Shown here: positions 1 to 10,400 of the stretch, piece after piece
How the letters are laid out: every line of letters starts with the position of its first letter
Position numbering within the stretch: position 1 is the first letter of the stretch
Origin: NIOZ-UU13 sp964444135
GTDB lineage: Bacteria; Planctomycetota; Phycisphaerae; Sedimentisphaerales; Anaerobacaceae
DNA length: 64,000 nt
Direction: 5' to 3'
NCBI GenBank assembly: GCA_964444135.1
Contig: CAYUFX010000008.1
Span: 26,180-90,179 of the forward strand
Made by a program: the position numbers and the translations under genes
Notes under the pieces: generated by a model
What the model was told of the DNA's origin: nothing
The model's database searches: none
Seen by the model: the letters and a program-made list of their open reading frames with translations, nothing else

Positions 1-1099
1 CGTTGTCCACAACGAGTTTCTCAAGAGATAGACAGCTTTCAAAGTCGAGCATACCAGGGCCGGAAATATTGTTAATTCCTGACAACGCAGCCAATGCAGC
101 ACCTATCCCACTTTCCAGACCTGCCTGGGCATCAAGCTGTTTGGAGTCGCTCAAAGAGATGTATGCCTGGGTAGGCAGGTGGAGGTACTTGCCGATTTCA
201 TTATAGGCACAGTCAATCATCATGGTTTCGATAGCGCCCATGGGCGTGGTTTCGTGGCGGACATCAAAAATGGCTGGTGAGCCGCCGTAGAGAATAGGAG
301 TGCCGGGATTGGCTGTCTGGCTGATGACAACACCGCTCAGGGTTTCGGCGGTATGCTGTATGAGTGTTCCGACAAGAGTAACCGGAGCTATGAACCCGGA
401 CAACGGCATGGCTACGAGTTCCACGGGGATAAAATACCGGGCGCAATCCAGCAAGTTTTGCGCTGGTATATCGCTCCATTTCAGAGGAGAGGTAGGACAG
501 CAGGAAAAGATTGTAAGGGGTTTTTCTTTGAGAGCTTCTGAGTATTGTCGAACAGCAAGCTGAAAATCTTTCATTACGTTAAACGATTCGATTGTAAAAG
601 CGCCGGTAACAACGGCCTTCCTGCCGTAAAGAAGGCTGAGAAATAGGCGATAGCTGTCGGAAATTCTTTCAGGTACATCTGCAGGTATCAAAGCGGTACT
701 CGCCGAGGCGATATGAGGTAGTTGTTCAACTACTTTCACAAAGTTAATATAACCGTCGGTGAGGGGCTTGCGCATTTTCTTTGCTTGCGGATCCAGGATG
801 TGCAGAGCGGTTGAGCCGGGCGTAAAATAGACATTGCGACCGGAAAAATCGTGGGTCTGCTTTCCGGTGACATCGTAAAGCCCGAACGATTCGGGAGCTG
901 CTTTCAGGGCTTTGTCAACGACCTCGTGAGTTAGGACTGCATGATTTTCTTTTATGTCAATCCGACAGCCGCAGTCCGAGAGCATGGTCAAAACCGTTTT
1001 GTTGTGAATCTCGATTCCGAGCGTACACAGTATCTCAGTTGCTTCGGAAACAATCTTTTCGATAAGCTCGTCGGTCAGGAATCTAATAGTTGGTCTCAC
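1..1099 (-). CDS. MttB-family corrinoid methyltransferase, partial (C-terminus off the left edge)
   Basis: A frame runs without stop from a GTG at 1099 off the left edge, giving 366 visible residues. It opens with RPTIRFLTDELIEKIVSEA, typical of the trimethylamine methyltransferase (MttB/COG5598) family, which moves a methyl group from a quaternary or tertiary amine to a cobalamin-binding corrinoid protein. Near residue 318 it has SDSKQLDAQAG, a motif of the non-pyrrolysine branch, and there is no in-frame TAG in the visible part. It is therefore more like glycine-betaine-type MtgB homologues than a Pyl enzyme. The start is set by an in-frame TGA eight codons upstream; ATT is the only other weak option. 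The gene follows the CBM9-like gene by 26 nt, so the two are probably co-transcribed. The substrate is unknown, and no corrinoid protein is visible. Confidence 0.85.
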   Translation of the reverse strand, partial: MRPTIRFLTDELIEKIVSEATEILCTLGIEIHNKTVLTMLSDCGCRIDIKENHAVLTHEVVDKALKAAPESFGLYDVTGKQTHDFSGRNVYFTPGSTALHILDPQAKKMRKPLTDGYINFVKVVEQLPHIASASTALIPADVPERISDSYRLFLSLLYGRKAVVTGAFTIESFNVMKDFQLAVRQYSEALKEKPLTIFSCCPTSPLKWSDIPAQNLLDCARYFIPVELVAMPLSGFIAPVTLVGTLIQHTAETLSGVVISQTANPGTPILYGGSPAIFDVRHETTPMGAIETMMIDCAYNEIGKYLHLPTQAYISLSDSKQLDAQAGLESGIGAALAALSGINNISGPGMLDFESCLSLEKLVVDN

Positions 1100-1125
1100 C
1101 GCAATGTTCTTTCAATATCACGTCT

Positions 1126-1869
1126 CTATTCGAAAATGAGCGTGCCGAACTTTTCAAACTCGTGAAAACTGGTTCCGACCCGGGCCCAGTCCCAGCTCGT
1201 GCTCTTGCCGTCATCGTAATCAACGCGGTAGAAATTTGCTCGCCACCGAGTTCCAGGCTGCGGGGGAACGTTTTGCAGGGGTTTGAGCAGGTCGCACGGA
1301 ACAAACACCTCGGCATTCCAGCCCGTTATGCGGGCACCGGACCGCTTCTGGCCGCCCACGACCGTAGTGGCCTTTTGCGTTTTGCGTTTGCTCTCGTAAT
1401 GCCAGGGCCGCCAGCCGAGAAACTCACCGCCGAAATTCGGGATGAGAATCGGCAACTCGAAACCCAGCGGCGAAATCTCGTATTCGAAGTAAACCGGGTA
1501 CCGCTCGTCCGGCCACAGGAAGAACTCAAACACGTCCTCATTCCACAAATCGAGAAAGTCCTCTTTCATCACGGCGGTGATTGTTCTATCCTCGGCCTCC
1601 ATTAATACGTACAGTCCGGTCCGGGAGTAGAGCATCTTGATACGCGTCTTATACTGATGACCGTCGGTGACACGCAGGTGAAGCGGCTCCCAGGCGGCCT
1701 TCTTCCAGGCGGACGCATCGCCCCTGCCGGTTATGGTGAAATCGTCCGTCTGCCGGATACGCAGTACTTTTGCAGCCGGCTCTTCTCTGGTCACCTGCTG
1801 TGTGAATACACACGAACCGCAGTAAGCCACCGCGACCAGAACCAAGCCCACAAGTACACGAATCTTCAT
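1126..1869 (-). CDS. Secreted carbohydrate-binding family 9-like protein
   Basis: A 247-aa protein with an N-terminal hydrophobic signal (residues 3-20; a GSC at 18-20 may be a lipobox) followed by one beta-sandwich domain. The domain pattern (GRGDASAWKKAAWEPL, YSRTGLYVLMEAEDRTI, LWNEDVFEFFLWPD, YFEYEISPLG, WNAEVFVP, RANFYRVDYD) is that of CBM9/DOMON-like modules that often stand alone in planctomycetes and Bacteroidetes. The expected role is sugar binding at the cell surface, with no catalysis predicted. The start is backed by GGAGG eight nt upstream of ATG. It lies just upstream of the MttB-like gene in one transcription unit, an odd pairing whose meaning is unclear. The ligand cannot be told from sequence. 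Confidence 0.85.
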   Translation of the reverse strand: MKIRVLVGLVLVAVAYCGSCVFTQQVTREEPAAKVLRIRQTDDFTITGRGDASAWKKAAWEPLHLRVTDGHQYKTRIKMLYSRTGLYVLMEAEDRTITAVMKEDFLDLWNEDVFEFFLWPDERYPVYFEYEISPLGFELPILIPNFGGEFLGWRPWHYESKRKTQKATTVVGGQKRSGARITGWNAEVFVPCDLLKPLQNVPPQPGTRWRANFYRVDYDDGKSTSWDWARVGTSFHEFEKFGTLIFE

Positions 1870-2221
1870 GATAATTCCTCCTTTTCACTTAATAGTTAAG
1901 GCTTCTGTAAAATTGCAGAACTCATCTTAATGGTGACAATAACGAAAACAAGACCATTCTATACCCAAAAATACAAGTATATTGCACACAACATCGATGG
2001 CAAGACGGTAAAAAACCAATCTTCGGCATCAATTTTAACTTCAAAAATCTCATTAGCCAGATGATTTTTCTGTTATTATTCAAAATACTATAGTCCACAA
2101 AGTGACCTCAAAATGGTTTTGAATCGAGCGGCTTATTACGCTACCATAAATTGCAATGCGCTCGGCACCGAAGATGAACATATCCGGACCGATAGTATGT
2201 TTAAAAGGAAAGCGAATAGTC

Positions 2222-3133
2222 ATGTTAAAACAAACCAGACGAGAGTTTCTCAAAACCGCCGTAGCTGTCAGCCTCGGTGCCTCTCAGGTTTTGGCTGAGA
2301 CTAAGAAAGACAATGGCAGCCAAAGCAAAGAAAACGCAGAAGCCAAAGCCCAAACGAAGAAGCCGATGTCCAAAATCCGGGTAGCACAGATAAAGGTTTA
2401 TCCTGATAAGGGCAGGATAGAAGCAAACCACATAAAACTTATTAAGATATTTGCGGACATTAAGAAAGAGCATGAAGTTGATGTTGTCGTCACCCCGGAA
2501 GGTTTTCTTGACGGATATGTGGCGACTGAAAAATCGGTCACAAAAGATGATATGGCCAAGTATGCAATTGAACCCCTGACTTCGAGGTACACGCAGATGG
2601 TCTCGGACTGGGCAAAACGAAACAAGGCATGGCTCATTTATGGGTGTGCGAGGAAGGCGACAAATGGAGTATTTAACACCGCCTTGATATACAATCGCAG
2701 AGGTTCTCTGATGGGAATGTATGATAAACTCCATCTTCAGAGACATGATCACAAGTATATACCAGGTAAACATCTTGATGTATATGAGTCTGATTTTGGG
2801 CTATTCGGCGTGATGATCTGCGCGGACCGCCGCTGGCCGGAAACTGCACGAACGCTCACCCTTAAAGGAGCAAGGGTAATTTTCAATCCGACATACGGAA
2901 TGCACGGGGATTTCAATCTCTGCATGATGAGAACGCGCTCTTATGAAAACGGAATTTTCATAGTATTCACCCATCCGGGACAATCGCTCATTACCGGCCC
3001 GAGCGGAGCTGTTGTTTGCAATAATGAGGACAAAAGTCAAACATACACCGTGACTGAAATCGACCTTTCCGAAGCACTGGGGGATAAGAGCGGGCACATT
3101 GTTGATCGCCGACCGGATGTTTACAAGTTATGA
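2222..3133 (+). CDS. Tat-exported carbon-nitrogen hydrolase (nitrilase superfamily)
   Basis: A 303-aa protein starting at ATG 2222, preceded by AAAGGAAAG; a longer in-frame start at 2156 would bury the signal. Residues 4-12 read TRREFLKTA, a twin-arginine signal, with a cleavage region near ASQVLAE. The mature part is a nitrilase fold with the catalytic Glu (VVTPEGF, E93), Lys (YDKLHL, K169) and Cys (VMICADRRWPE, C200). Family members hydrolyse amides or nitriles or transfer acyl groups. Export is less common than cytoplasmic location, so this enzyme may act on amides in the periplasm. The substrate is unknown. It precedes a Tat-exported Gfo/Idh/MocA gene on the same strand, but a 218-nt gap and a promoter-like site separate them. 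Confidence 0.88.
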   Translation: MLKQTRREFLKTAVAVSLGASQVLAETKKDNGSQSKENAEAKAQTKKPMSKIRVAQIKVYPDKGRIEANHIKLIKIFADIKKEHEVDVVVTPEGFLDGYVATEKSVTKDDMAKYAIEPLTSRYTQMVSDWAKRNKAWLIYGCARKATNGVFNTALIYNRRGSLMGMYDKLHLQRHDHKYIPGKHLDVYESDFGLFGVMICADRRWPETARTLTLKGARVIFNPTYGMHGDFNLCMMRTRSYENGIFIVFTHPGQSLITGPSGAVVCNNEDKSQTYTVTEIDLSEALGDKSGHIVDRRPDVYKL

Positions 3134-3260
3134 CCGAAACGGTCCGATTGGAACTTTATTTTTGGAAAAACATCGAAAACAACAAAAAGCTGGGTTGACA
3201 GAAAAAAGTGTTTTGACTTTTCGCTCTTCATAGGCATATCGGGGCGGTTAAACAAAGGGT

Positions 3261-3288
3261 TTGAGATTTCGAGCAATAGTGTTATAGT
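3261..3288 (+). promoter_or_regulatory. Candidate sigma-70 promoter for the oxidoreductase at 3352
   Basis: TTGAGA at 3261-3266 and TATAGT at 3283-3288 with a 16-nt spacer. Transcription would begin about 3295, leaving a leader of about 55 nt before the ATG at 3352. Assigned by motif only. Confidence 0.4.
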
Positions 3289-3351
3289 ATTGTAACATCA
3301 GGCGGCACGTATGAATATTTGGACAGGGCAGTATATTACAGGAGACAATCG

Positions 3352-4818
3352 ATGAAACGCAGGGAATTCTTGAAGGCATCGGTCGCAATCGGCTCGGCTT
3401 TATCCTTGTCGGGCTCACGGGTCCTGGGCGCCAATGATGATATTCGCATCGGCGTGATTGGAATCGGCTCGTTCGTCAAGATAGGCGGTAAGGGACGAGG
3501 AGATATCCGGGACTTCCGAAAGATTCCGGGCGTCCGTGTTGTTGCCCTGTGTGACTGTGATGAAAACCACCTCAACTATGAAGTGAACCAGTTCGGCAAG
3601 CGAGGCGAGAAGGTCAAGGCCTACAAGGATTTCCGTGACCTGTTGGATGACAAGGAAATCGATGCTGTCTCTATCACAACACCGAACCATTGGCATTCAC
3701 TTATGACGATAATGGCCTGTCAGGCGGGAAAAGATGTGTTCGTGCAAAAGCCCTCCTCGCACAACATCTTTGAGGGTCGCAAGATGGTCGAGGCCATGCG
3801 TAAATACAATCGCGTGGTACAGGCCGTTCATGGGCCTCGAAACAGCGGCGCGATTGAGGAATCACTCGAACATATCTGGGCCGGCAATCTCGGCAAAATC
3901 AAGTGTGTATATGGGATTAACTACAAGCCGAGGATGAGCATCGGCAAGGTAGATGGTCCCCAGCCCGTACCCGAGTCGTGCGATTACGATCTCTGGTGCG
4001 GCCCTGCTCCGAAGAAACCGCTAATGCGCAAGTACCTGCACTACGACTGGCATTGGGACTGGGACACCGGTGACGGCGACCTTGGGAATATGGGCATTCA
4101 TGCGATGGACGGGTGCCGTTGGGCCTTGCGGCAGAATGCGCTGCCGAAGCGGGTGCTCAGTATTGGGGAACGTCTGGGCTATGATGACGACGGCCAGACC
4201 CCCAATACGATGATATCCCTGCTGGATTACGAACCGGCTCCTATAATTTTCGAGGTCCGCGGACTGCCTCGGAATAAATCGTTCCGTCAATCTGATTGGG
4301 TCAAGAATGGACGGCTGAGTATGGACGAGTTCCGCGGCATACAAACAGGATTCGTAGTACAATGCGAAGATGGTTACGTAACAGATGGCGCAGCTTTCGA
4401 CAATCGCGGAAGGCTAATCAGGGAATTCACCCGCACACAACCCGATTGCAAAGAGAACTTTATCAGCGTCGTTCGCAGCCGTAAAACCAGCGAGCTCCTG
4501 ACGGATGCTCTGGAGGGACATCTCTCCTGTGGGCTGGTTCACATGGCGAACATCTCGTACCAGGTGGGCAAGCACAAAACCAATAACGAAATCCGACAGG
4601 TCATTCGAAGCCAGGCCGAACTCTCCGAGTCATATGATCGCCTGATTGACCATCTCTTAGCCAACCGATTTGACATCAACCAAGAATTGCTCGCCCTGGG
4701 TTCGATGCTGATTATGGACCCCGATAAAGAGAGATTCATCGGCCCGATGAGCAAAGAAGCGAACCGGCTGATTTCACGAGAATACCGCAAGCCGTTCGTC
4801 GTATCTGATAACGTGTGA
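3352..4818 (+). CDS. Tat-exported Gfo/Idh/MocA family oxidoreductase (1)
   Basis: A 488-aa protein. ATG 3352 is chosen because AGGAGA lies 7 nt upstream and the protein then begins MKRREFLKASVAIG, a Tat signal ending near RVLGAND. A Rossmann motif IGVIGIGSF (about 35-43) binds NAD(P), then NHWHSLMTIMACQAGKDVFV and QKPSSHN, where Gln replaces the usual Glu of the EKP motif. The GDGDLGNMGIHAMDGCRWAL stretch is typical of the C-terminal substrate-binding domain. Such enzymes oxidise or epimerise sugars, and Tat export implies that NAD(P) is carried along tightly bound. It is longer than classic family members (about 350 aa), as is usual for the planctomycete branch, and has an extra C-terminal helical region. 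The substrate is unknown. Confidence 0.9.
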   Translation: MKRREFLKASVAIGSALSLSGSRVLGANDDIRIGVIGIGSFVKIGGKGRGDIRDFRKIPGVRVVALCDCDENHLNYEVNQFGKRGEKVKAYKDFRDLLDDKEIDAVSITTPNHWHSLMTIMACQAGKDVFVQKPSSHNIFEGRKMVEAMRKYNRVVQAVHGPRNSGAIEESLEHIWAGNLGKIKCVYGINYKPRMSIGKVDGPQPVPESCDYDLWCGPAPKKPLMRKYLHYDWHWDWDTGDGDLGNMGIHAMDGCRWALRQNALPKRVLSIGERLGYDDDGQTPNTMISLLDYEPAPIIFEVRGLPRNKSFRQSDWVKNGRLSMDEFRGIQTGFVVQCEDGYVTDGAAFDNRGRLIREFTRTQPDCKENFISVVRSRKTSELLTDALEGHLSCGLVHMANISYQVGKHKTNNEIRQVIRSQAELSESYDRLIDHLLANRFDINQELLALGSMLIMDPDKERFIGPMSKEANRLISREYRKPFVVSDNV

Positions 4819-4839
4819 TAGCCGAGAGGGGAACCTCAA

Positions 4840-4971
4840 CTAATTATTATCTGTTGCGGAAACAGCATTTGTCATTCCCGCGGAAGCGGGAATCCAGTTT
4901 TTCGCTCTGGACCCCTGCTTTCGCAGGGGTGACATCGTCGGTTTTTGTTTTCTGAAGCAGATACTAATTAG
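4840..4971. repeat. Dispersed repeat with terminal inverted repeats, copy A (132 bp)
   Basis: The ends are CTAATTATTATCTGTTGCGG on the left and, read on the other strand, CTAATTAGTATCTGCTTCAG on the right. Inside are two hairpins: CATTCCCGCGGAAGCGGGAA and ACCCCTGCTTTCGCAGGGGT. Related copies lie at 31897-32123 and 38368-38539, all just after the 3' end of a gene. It carries no reading frame of interest. It looks like a MITE- or REP-type non-autonomous element; the two inner hairpins could also act as terminators between the convergent genes here. Confidence 0.8.
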
Positions 4972-5021
4972 ATTGATTCTGCTGGGACATTTTCGGCTTG
5001 AGCCAATTATCTATGGGTGTT

Positions 5022-7178
5022 TTAGTTGGTCGGCACGGGCAATTTCGGTGAAATTTCGAACGTATCACTGTCCAGATCGATTGTAACTTTCGTTCCATCA
5101 GCGAAAGTGGTCCGCCGTTTTCGGAAAGATTTATCCAGGAACTCATGATTTGTCATTTCCAGAAGCCCTACTCGTTCATGCAGAGCAGACATCGTACGCA
5201 CGTGGAGCAGTTCCTTTTCTCCGGGATTCAGCGACAGATAAGCAAGGCCGGCATTGGCTAAGCCGTGCAAATATCCGAGGTCGTTTTCAGGAATTCCCCA
5301 CGCCCCTTTTCCCAGCGACCAGGGCAGCAGCAGTGCATCGTGATAGACGAGGTTGAAAAGCGGCACGGGGATTCCCATTGCCGGGCCGCGTCCGGGGTTC
5401 GGCACCAGGGCATAGGGACCGTGATGAACGAGCTCGATATGTGGAATGGCCCAATCAGCCGGTTCTTCAGAACTGACAACGCCTCCATTTGCACGAATGA
5501 AAGCCAGGCATTCACCGCGATATTTCAGACAATCTTTACGGCTAACAGGGTGTTCGGGATTGTAACATTCATCGGGAGGCACCACAGCAAAAACATCAAG
5601 ATAAGCCCCGCGTATTTTCACACCGTGACTTAGAAGGGACAGGTAATTCTTTTTGACGTGACCCAGTGCCAGCCGGGAGCAAAGGATAGACTGCTTGCCG
5701 CCATACCAGGTACTACCATAAGGACGATTTCCGTTTCTATCGAGGATGGTATGACGAGGGTCGTATGACTTTGCATCAAGATAGTAGTCCCTGTATTGGT
5801 CGTGGATTGCAAAGACATAGCCTAATTGGTCACAGGTTTCGGCGAAACGCTTCATCCCTTCCCAGCCGCCCGCTTCAGGGCAAGGCGGAATAATGTCAGG
5901 ATGGAGATTGTCATATCCTCGAAAGCCCCATCCATCCAGATGCACATAGGCACGCTTTATCCCTTTTTTGGACAGTTGGCGAAGCTGCTCGGCGCGCTCA
6001 TCGAAGCCGACCAGTTGATGATTTTTGGCGGGCTCATCCTTGTGATAATAGCTGGATTCCGGCTGGATGTGATACAGAATGCTCGTATGAACTACAGGAG
6101 AGCCGACCAGTCTCTCCACGAGAGGATTTCGGGCGATTTTTTCCTTAAGAGAAACAAAGTGACCGGTTTCGAGAACATGCCGGCGGTATCGCTTGGACAT
6201 CGTGACATAGTTGCCTTCATCAAAAAAACAGAGTCTGACACATCGTGGATACGCCAATTTCCCCAGAGAGTGAATCCACCGTAATTCTATCTTGGTCGGC
6301 CCTCCGGCAGGATGTTCGAAACGACACCCGGCATCTTCCGGCGTTTCGAGCAAAACGAGCATGGCGGATTTCTCTTTTTGGTGTCCCCACCACGGCATAT
6401 ATAAACCGCGTCCATAGGACACCGTATTATACAACCAGACTTTCTTCGGCCAATCCTTTGGAAGCAGCATACCCTGCATAAAGGGAACCACGGTATAATC
6501 AAAGCAATTGTTACTCACGGCTTGGGGCCAGAAACACTCCATGACCGTTGCGGTTTTCTCCGTGGCAATCAATTCACAAACCAATTCTTCCTGCTCTCCT
6601 TCGAGACAGATGAAAAGCGAGATTCGCACATCTAACTTTATGTCTTTGCCTGCTGCCACGTCTTGCCCCCGCGTCTTCCTGTCGAAAGACGGGAGCGGGG
6701 GCAGCGGCAGGTAGGCAAAGTCTTCCAGTTCAATTTTGATTCCGGTTTTAAAACCCGTCTGGTATGGTGAGATTTGCTTTTTTTCGGCATCGGCCAAACG
6801 CAGAGACAATCGTGTTCCCGAATTCTCAACGATAAGGTCACCGGAAAACGAGGGTATCATTGACCATGTCCGGCTCTTTGCATATACTGTCATTTGCAAA
6901 TCTGATGGATTTAGTTCTATTCGATTTCTCTGCCCTTCGATAATCCACTTCCCCTCCCTTTGGAACACTTGAACTTTGGGTGCCCCCCAGTTGTTTTGGT
7001 TGGCCTCCTGCACAGGCACAGACTCTGCCGCCAATGTGCCCGAATCCACAAGGAAGACGTACATGGGAACAAAGAATAATAACCCAACGGACAAAGTGGT
7101 CCTGCTTCTGCCGACAGGCATCCTGCGGAGTACAATTTCGAAAAGAGAAAGCGTATTGTTCTGTCTTACCTTTGCCAT
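5022..7178 (-). CDS. Secreted TIM-barrel glycoside hydrolase-like protein (DUF5696/GH101-like)
   Basis: A 718-aa protein with a long charged N-terminus, a hydrophobic signal at about 29-47 and a cleavage region GTLAAES. Residues 60-330 look like a beta-sandwich domain; about 390-650 read as a (beta/alpha)8 barrel with KRAYVHLDGWGFRGYDN, YVFAIHDQYRDYY, GAYLDVFAVV (Asp near 529) and SSEEPADW (Glu near 569) as likely catalytic or binding segments. The layout recalls DUF5696 and GH101-like proteins; I infer a retaining glycosidase but cannot name the bond cleaved. GGAG lies 10 nt upstream of ATG 7178. Residues 15-27 are encoded by a copy of the TGCCGAAAGGCATCC-type repeat. It is divergent from the beta-helix/GH20 gene. 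Confidence 0.7.
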   Translation of the reverse strand: MAKVRQNNTLSLFEIVLRRMPVGRSRTTLSVGLLFFVPMYVFLVDSGTLAAESVPVQEANQNNWGAPKVQVFQREGKWIIEGQRNRIELNPSDLQMTVYAKSRTWSMIPSFSGDLIVENSGTRLSLRLADAEKKQISPYQTGFKTGIKIELEDFAYLPLPPLPSFDRKTRGQDVAAGKDIKLDVRISLFICLEGEQEELVCELIATEKTATVMECFWPQAVSNNCFDYTVVPFMQGMLLPKDWPKKVWLYNTVSYGRGLYMPWWGHQKEKSAMLVLLETPEDAGCRFEHPAGGPTKIELRWIHSLGKLAYPRCVRLCFFDEGNYVTMSKRYRRHVLETGHFVSLKEKIARNPLVERLVGSPVVHTSILYHIQPESSYYHKDEPAKNHQLVGFDERAEQLRQLSKKGIKRAYVHLDGWGFRGYDNLHPDIIPPCPEAGGWEGMKRFAETCDQLGYVFAIHDQYRDYYLDAKSYDPRHTILDRNGNRPYGSTWYGGKQSILCSRLALGHVKKNYLSLLSHGVKIRGAYLDVFAVVPPDECYNPEHPVSRKDCLKYRGECLAFIRANGGVVSSEEPADWAIPHIELVHHGPYALVPNPGRGPAMGIPVPLFNLVYHDALLLPWSLGKGAWGIPENDLGYLHGLANAGLAYLSLNPGEKELLHVRTMSALHERVGLLEMTNHEFLDKSFRKRRTTFADGTKVTIDLDSDTFEISPKLPVPTN
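7110..7131 (+). repeat. GAAA-loop palindromic repeat, copy 1
   Basis: Reads GCCGACAGGCATCCTGCGGA, followed by GTACAATTTCGAAAAG. It lies inside the N-terminal coding part of the glycosidase gene on the other strand and matches the site at 7513 over about 30 nt. Confidence 0.65.
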
Positions 7179-7496
7179 AACACCATATCTCCTGTCTATT
7201 AGATAAGTTCTGCCTGACTGAGGTTCTTAACCTGTATGTTCATAGGATATTAAATCTGCTTTAGGAACACAACGAATCGCTTAGAAAATATGCAACGACC
7301 GGCTCCATGATGTTAGGAAAACGTACAGAAAGAACATAATGATTGAGTATGCAGCAGGGCACTTTTGCTCAAAATTGTTGTCAACGGTGACAGGTTAAAC
7401 TAAAATGTTTGCAATGGGACCGAGTTGACCTCCGCTTGTTGCTGGCGGGGGTTGAAGGAAATCTTATGGCATTGACTTCTACGAAAGGCATAAAAG
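7179..7496. promoter_or_regulatory. Divergent intergenic region, 318 bp
   Basis: This separates the minus-strand glycosidase from the plus-strand GH20 fusion. A plus-strand promoter candidate is TTGTCA at 7378-7383 and TAAAAT at 7401-7406 with a 17-nt spacer. AGGAG near 7190 on the minus strand is the glycosidase ribosome binding site. I see no RNA gene or operator that I can name. Confidence 0.4.
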
Positions 7497-10400
7497 ATGT
7501 GGGAAAACAACTACCGTAAGGCATCCTGTGGAGTAAAATTCTTAAAAGGGGCCATGATATTATTCTTTGTTCTTATCATCGTCATTTATTTCACAGTAGG
7601 TGTAAATGCCGGCGTAAGAATAAATGACCAAGAAATAGCGGCCGAACAACCTGTAACATCAACCAACCGTCCAATGCGAAACCGACTGGATTTGGTCCTG
7701 ACTATCGGCCAGACCGAAGGTGACTTGCAAGGCAGGGACGACAAGGTCATACAGGCCGGCATAGAATATTTAGACCGTTTGAGAGGAGGTACGCTTCACA
7801 TTTTGCCGGGTGTATATAATCTGCGAAATGCTATCTATCTGCGCCCTAACATTACCCTGCGAGGCTCAGGAGAGAGAACCGTACTCAGAAAAGCCGGCAG
7901 CGTCGTGACGCCTCTCTTAAGGGATTCGGATTGGTTTGAGTACGGCGTTCAGGTGAGCGACATAGAGGGATTTACGCCCGGAGGAGGGATTATGCTCCGG
8001 TCAAAAAAAGGAACGGGAGACTGGCAGTATGATGTGCTGCGTGCCACGGTCACGGACATCCAGGAAGATGTTCTCTTTTTAGACCGGCTGACCAAAGAGA
8101 ACTTTTGGATAGATAAAAGTGCCACCGCTGCGACTATTTTTCCAATCCTTACGGCTGAGAACGTGAACAATGTTGTTGTCCGGGACATAGTGCTCGATGG
8201 CAGCCGTGATAACAACGAGCACATCAACGGTAACTTCGCCGGTGCTGTCTTCATCCAGCATTGCAACGAGTGGCGATTCGAGAACGTTATTTCCCAAAAC
8301 CACAATGGCGATGGTTTCAGCTTCCAGGTCTGCGATGATATCCAATTTCAGAACTGCAAGGCAATAAATAACGCCGACCTCGGATTCCATCCTGGAAGTG
8401 GCTCCCAGCGGCCTGTCTTCCGCAGTTGCATAGCCCAGGCCAATAGTCTGGGGATTTTCTTTTGCTGGAGCGTTTCCGATGGCCTTGCGGAGAATTGCAT
8501 TTTGTCCCGGAACAAAAGATATGGAATCAGTATCGGACACCGTGACACGGATAACATTATAAGGCAGTGCACAATCGAAAGTAACGGCGAGGTGGGAGTC
8601 CTCTTTCGGAAAGAGGAAAATGAATTTCGCAGCGGCAGCCGTAACAGAATCGAGAATTGCATTATTCGTGATAATGGTACGGAAAAGCCGGGAATTGGGA
8701 TCGATATTCAGGGAAAAACAAAGGACATCACCATTCGCAACACAAAATTAGAAAATACGGCAGGCAAAAACCAGAAAATAGGCATTCGTATCAGCGAAGA
8801 GGCTGAGCGGACCATTCTGCAAGGCAATACTTTTGAGAATTGTCCCGTGCATATCGAAGACCTGCGCTCTCCTCAGGATGCCTTTCGGCACAAAATGGCT
8901 CTTGGGATTGTTTCTCTGCGTGCCGCGGAACAGTCCACAGAACGCCTTACGGCTAAATTGACAAACCCACAATTGACTGTCCACATCATTCCCTACCCGG
9001 TAGCGTTGGAAGTCTACGATGGCCTGTTTCGCTTTACTACCGGGACGCAGGTGCTTGCAGGTGCCGAAGCCAAAGCCGAAGCGGTTAAGCTGCTCGATTA
9101 TCTGACGCCGGCGATGGGATATAGACTAAGTCTGGCCGAAGATTCGTCCACGGTGGAAAACGTCATACGACTGGAAATCGAATCATCGTTAAAAGAGCAG
9201 CTCGGCGAAGAAGGATACCAGCTTGAGGTAACCATCCGGTCTATCGTCATTCGCGCCGCTAAGCCGGCCGGGTTGTTTTACGGCATCCAGACGCTGCGAC
9301 AGTTACTGCCGCCGGCTATTTTCAACATACAGAAAGTCGAGCCAATTCAATGGGCTGTGCCATGTGTACGAATAACCGACTATCCGCGATTCGAATGGCG
9401 CGGGCTGCTAATAGACCCGGCCCGGCACTTTATCCCCAAGCAGGACGTCAAAAGCTTCATCGACACGATGGCCCTGCACAAGTTCAATCGCCTGCAGATG
9501 CACTTGACCGACGACCAGGGCTGGCGCATTGAAATAAAGAAGTACCCGCAACTGACAGAGCTCGGTGCGTGGATGGATTTCACGACTATGCGCAGCAACG
9601 GTTCGCGTAAAGGAGCAGGCGTCCAGCATCCGGGCGGATTTTACACTCAAGACGATATTCGCGAGCTGGTCCGCTATTCCGCAGAGCGTTACGTAACCAT
9701 TGTGCCGGAAATCGAGATGCCCGCCCACACCGGGGCAGCGATTGTATCCTGCCCCGACGTCGGCCTGTACCCCGATAAGCTGAAAAACCTGCCGCTGGAA
9801 AAACGCTGGACTGCGAACGAGAGGATTCTTGCGCCGCGCCCGCAGACCGTTGCTTTCATGCAGGATGTGCTGACCGAAGTGATGGAGCTGTTTCCAGGCA
9901 GATATATTCACATCGGCGGGGACGAAGCGAACAAGGACCACTGGAAACAAAGTGAGGAAATGCAGGCATTGATCCTTCGGTTGGGCCTGAAGGATGAGGC
10001 CGAGCTTCATAGCTGGTTCATCAAGCAGATGGATGCGTTCCTGACACGTCACGGTCGGCTGCTGGTCGGTTGGGACGAGATCCTTCAAGGTGGTCTGGCG
10101 CCGGGGGCGGTGGTAATGAGCTGGCGTGGACAAGCCGGTGGTATCACTGCCGCCAAGGCCGGGCACTATGTCATTATGGCCCCCACCTCGCACACTTATT
10201 TCGACTACTACCAGGGGCCGGTAAAGACTGAGCCAAAGGCCATCGGCGGGTATATACCGCTGGAGAAGGTTTACCAATTCGAGCCGACTTCTTCGGCGCT
10301 TGACATCGAGCAGGCCAAACGTGTGCTCGGTGGACAAGGACAACTTTGGGGCGAATACATTGCCGACCGCAAGCACCGCGAGTATATGGCCTATCCGCGT

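Noticed and set aside
1..1099. A pyrrolysine-containing MttB
   Set aside because: No in-frame TAG in the visible 366 codons, and the local motif is that of non-Pyl homologues. The missing C-terminus leaves a small doubt.
4840..4971. A CRISPR-like array or tRNA gene in the repeat-rich spacers
   Set aside because: The repeats are single dispersed units with no regular spacers, and I found no cloverleaf in any intergenic region.
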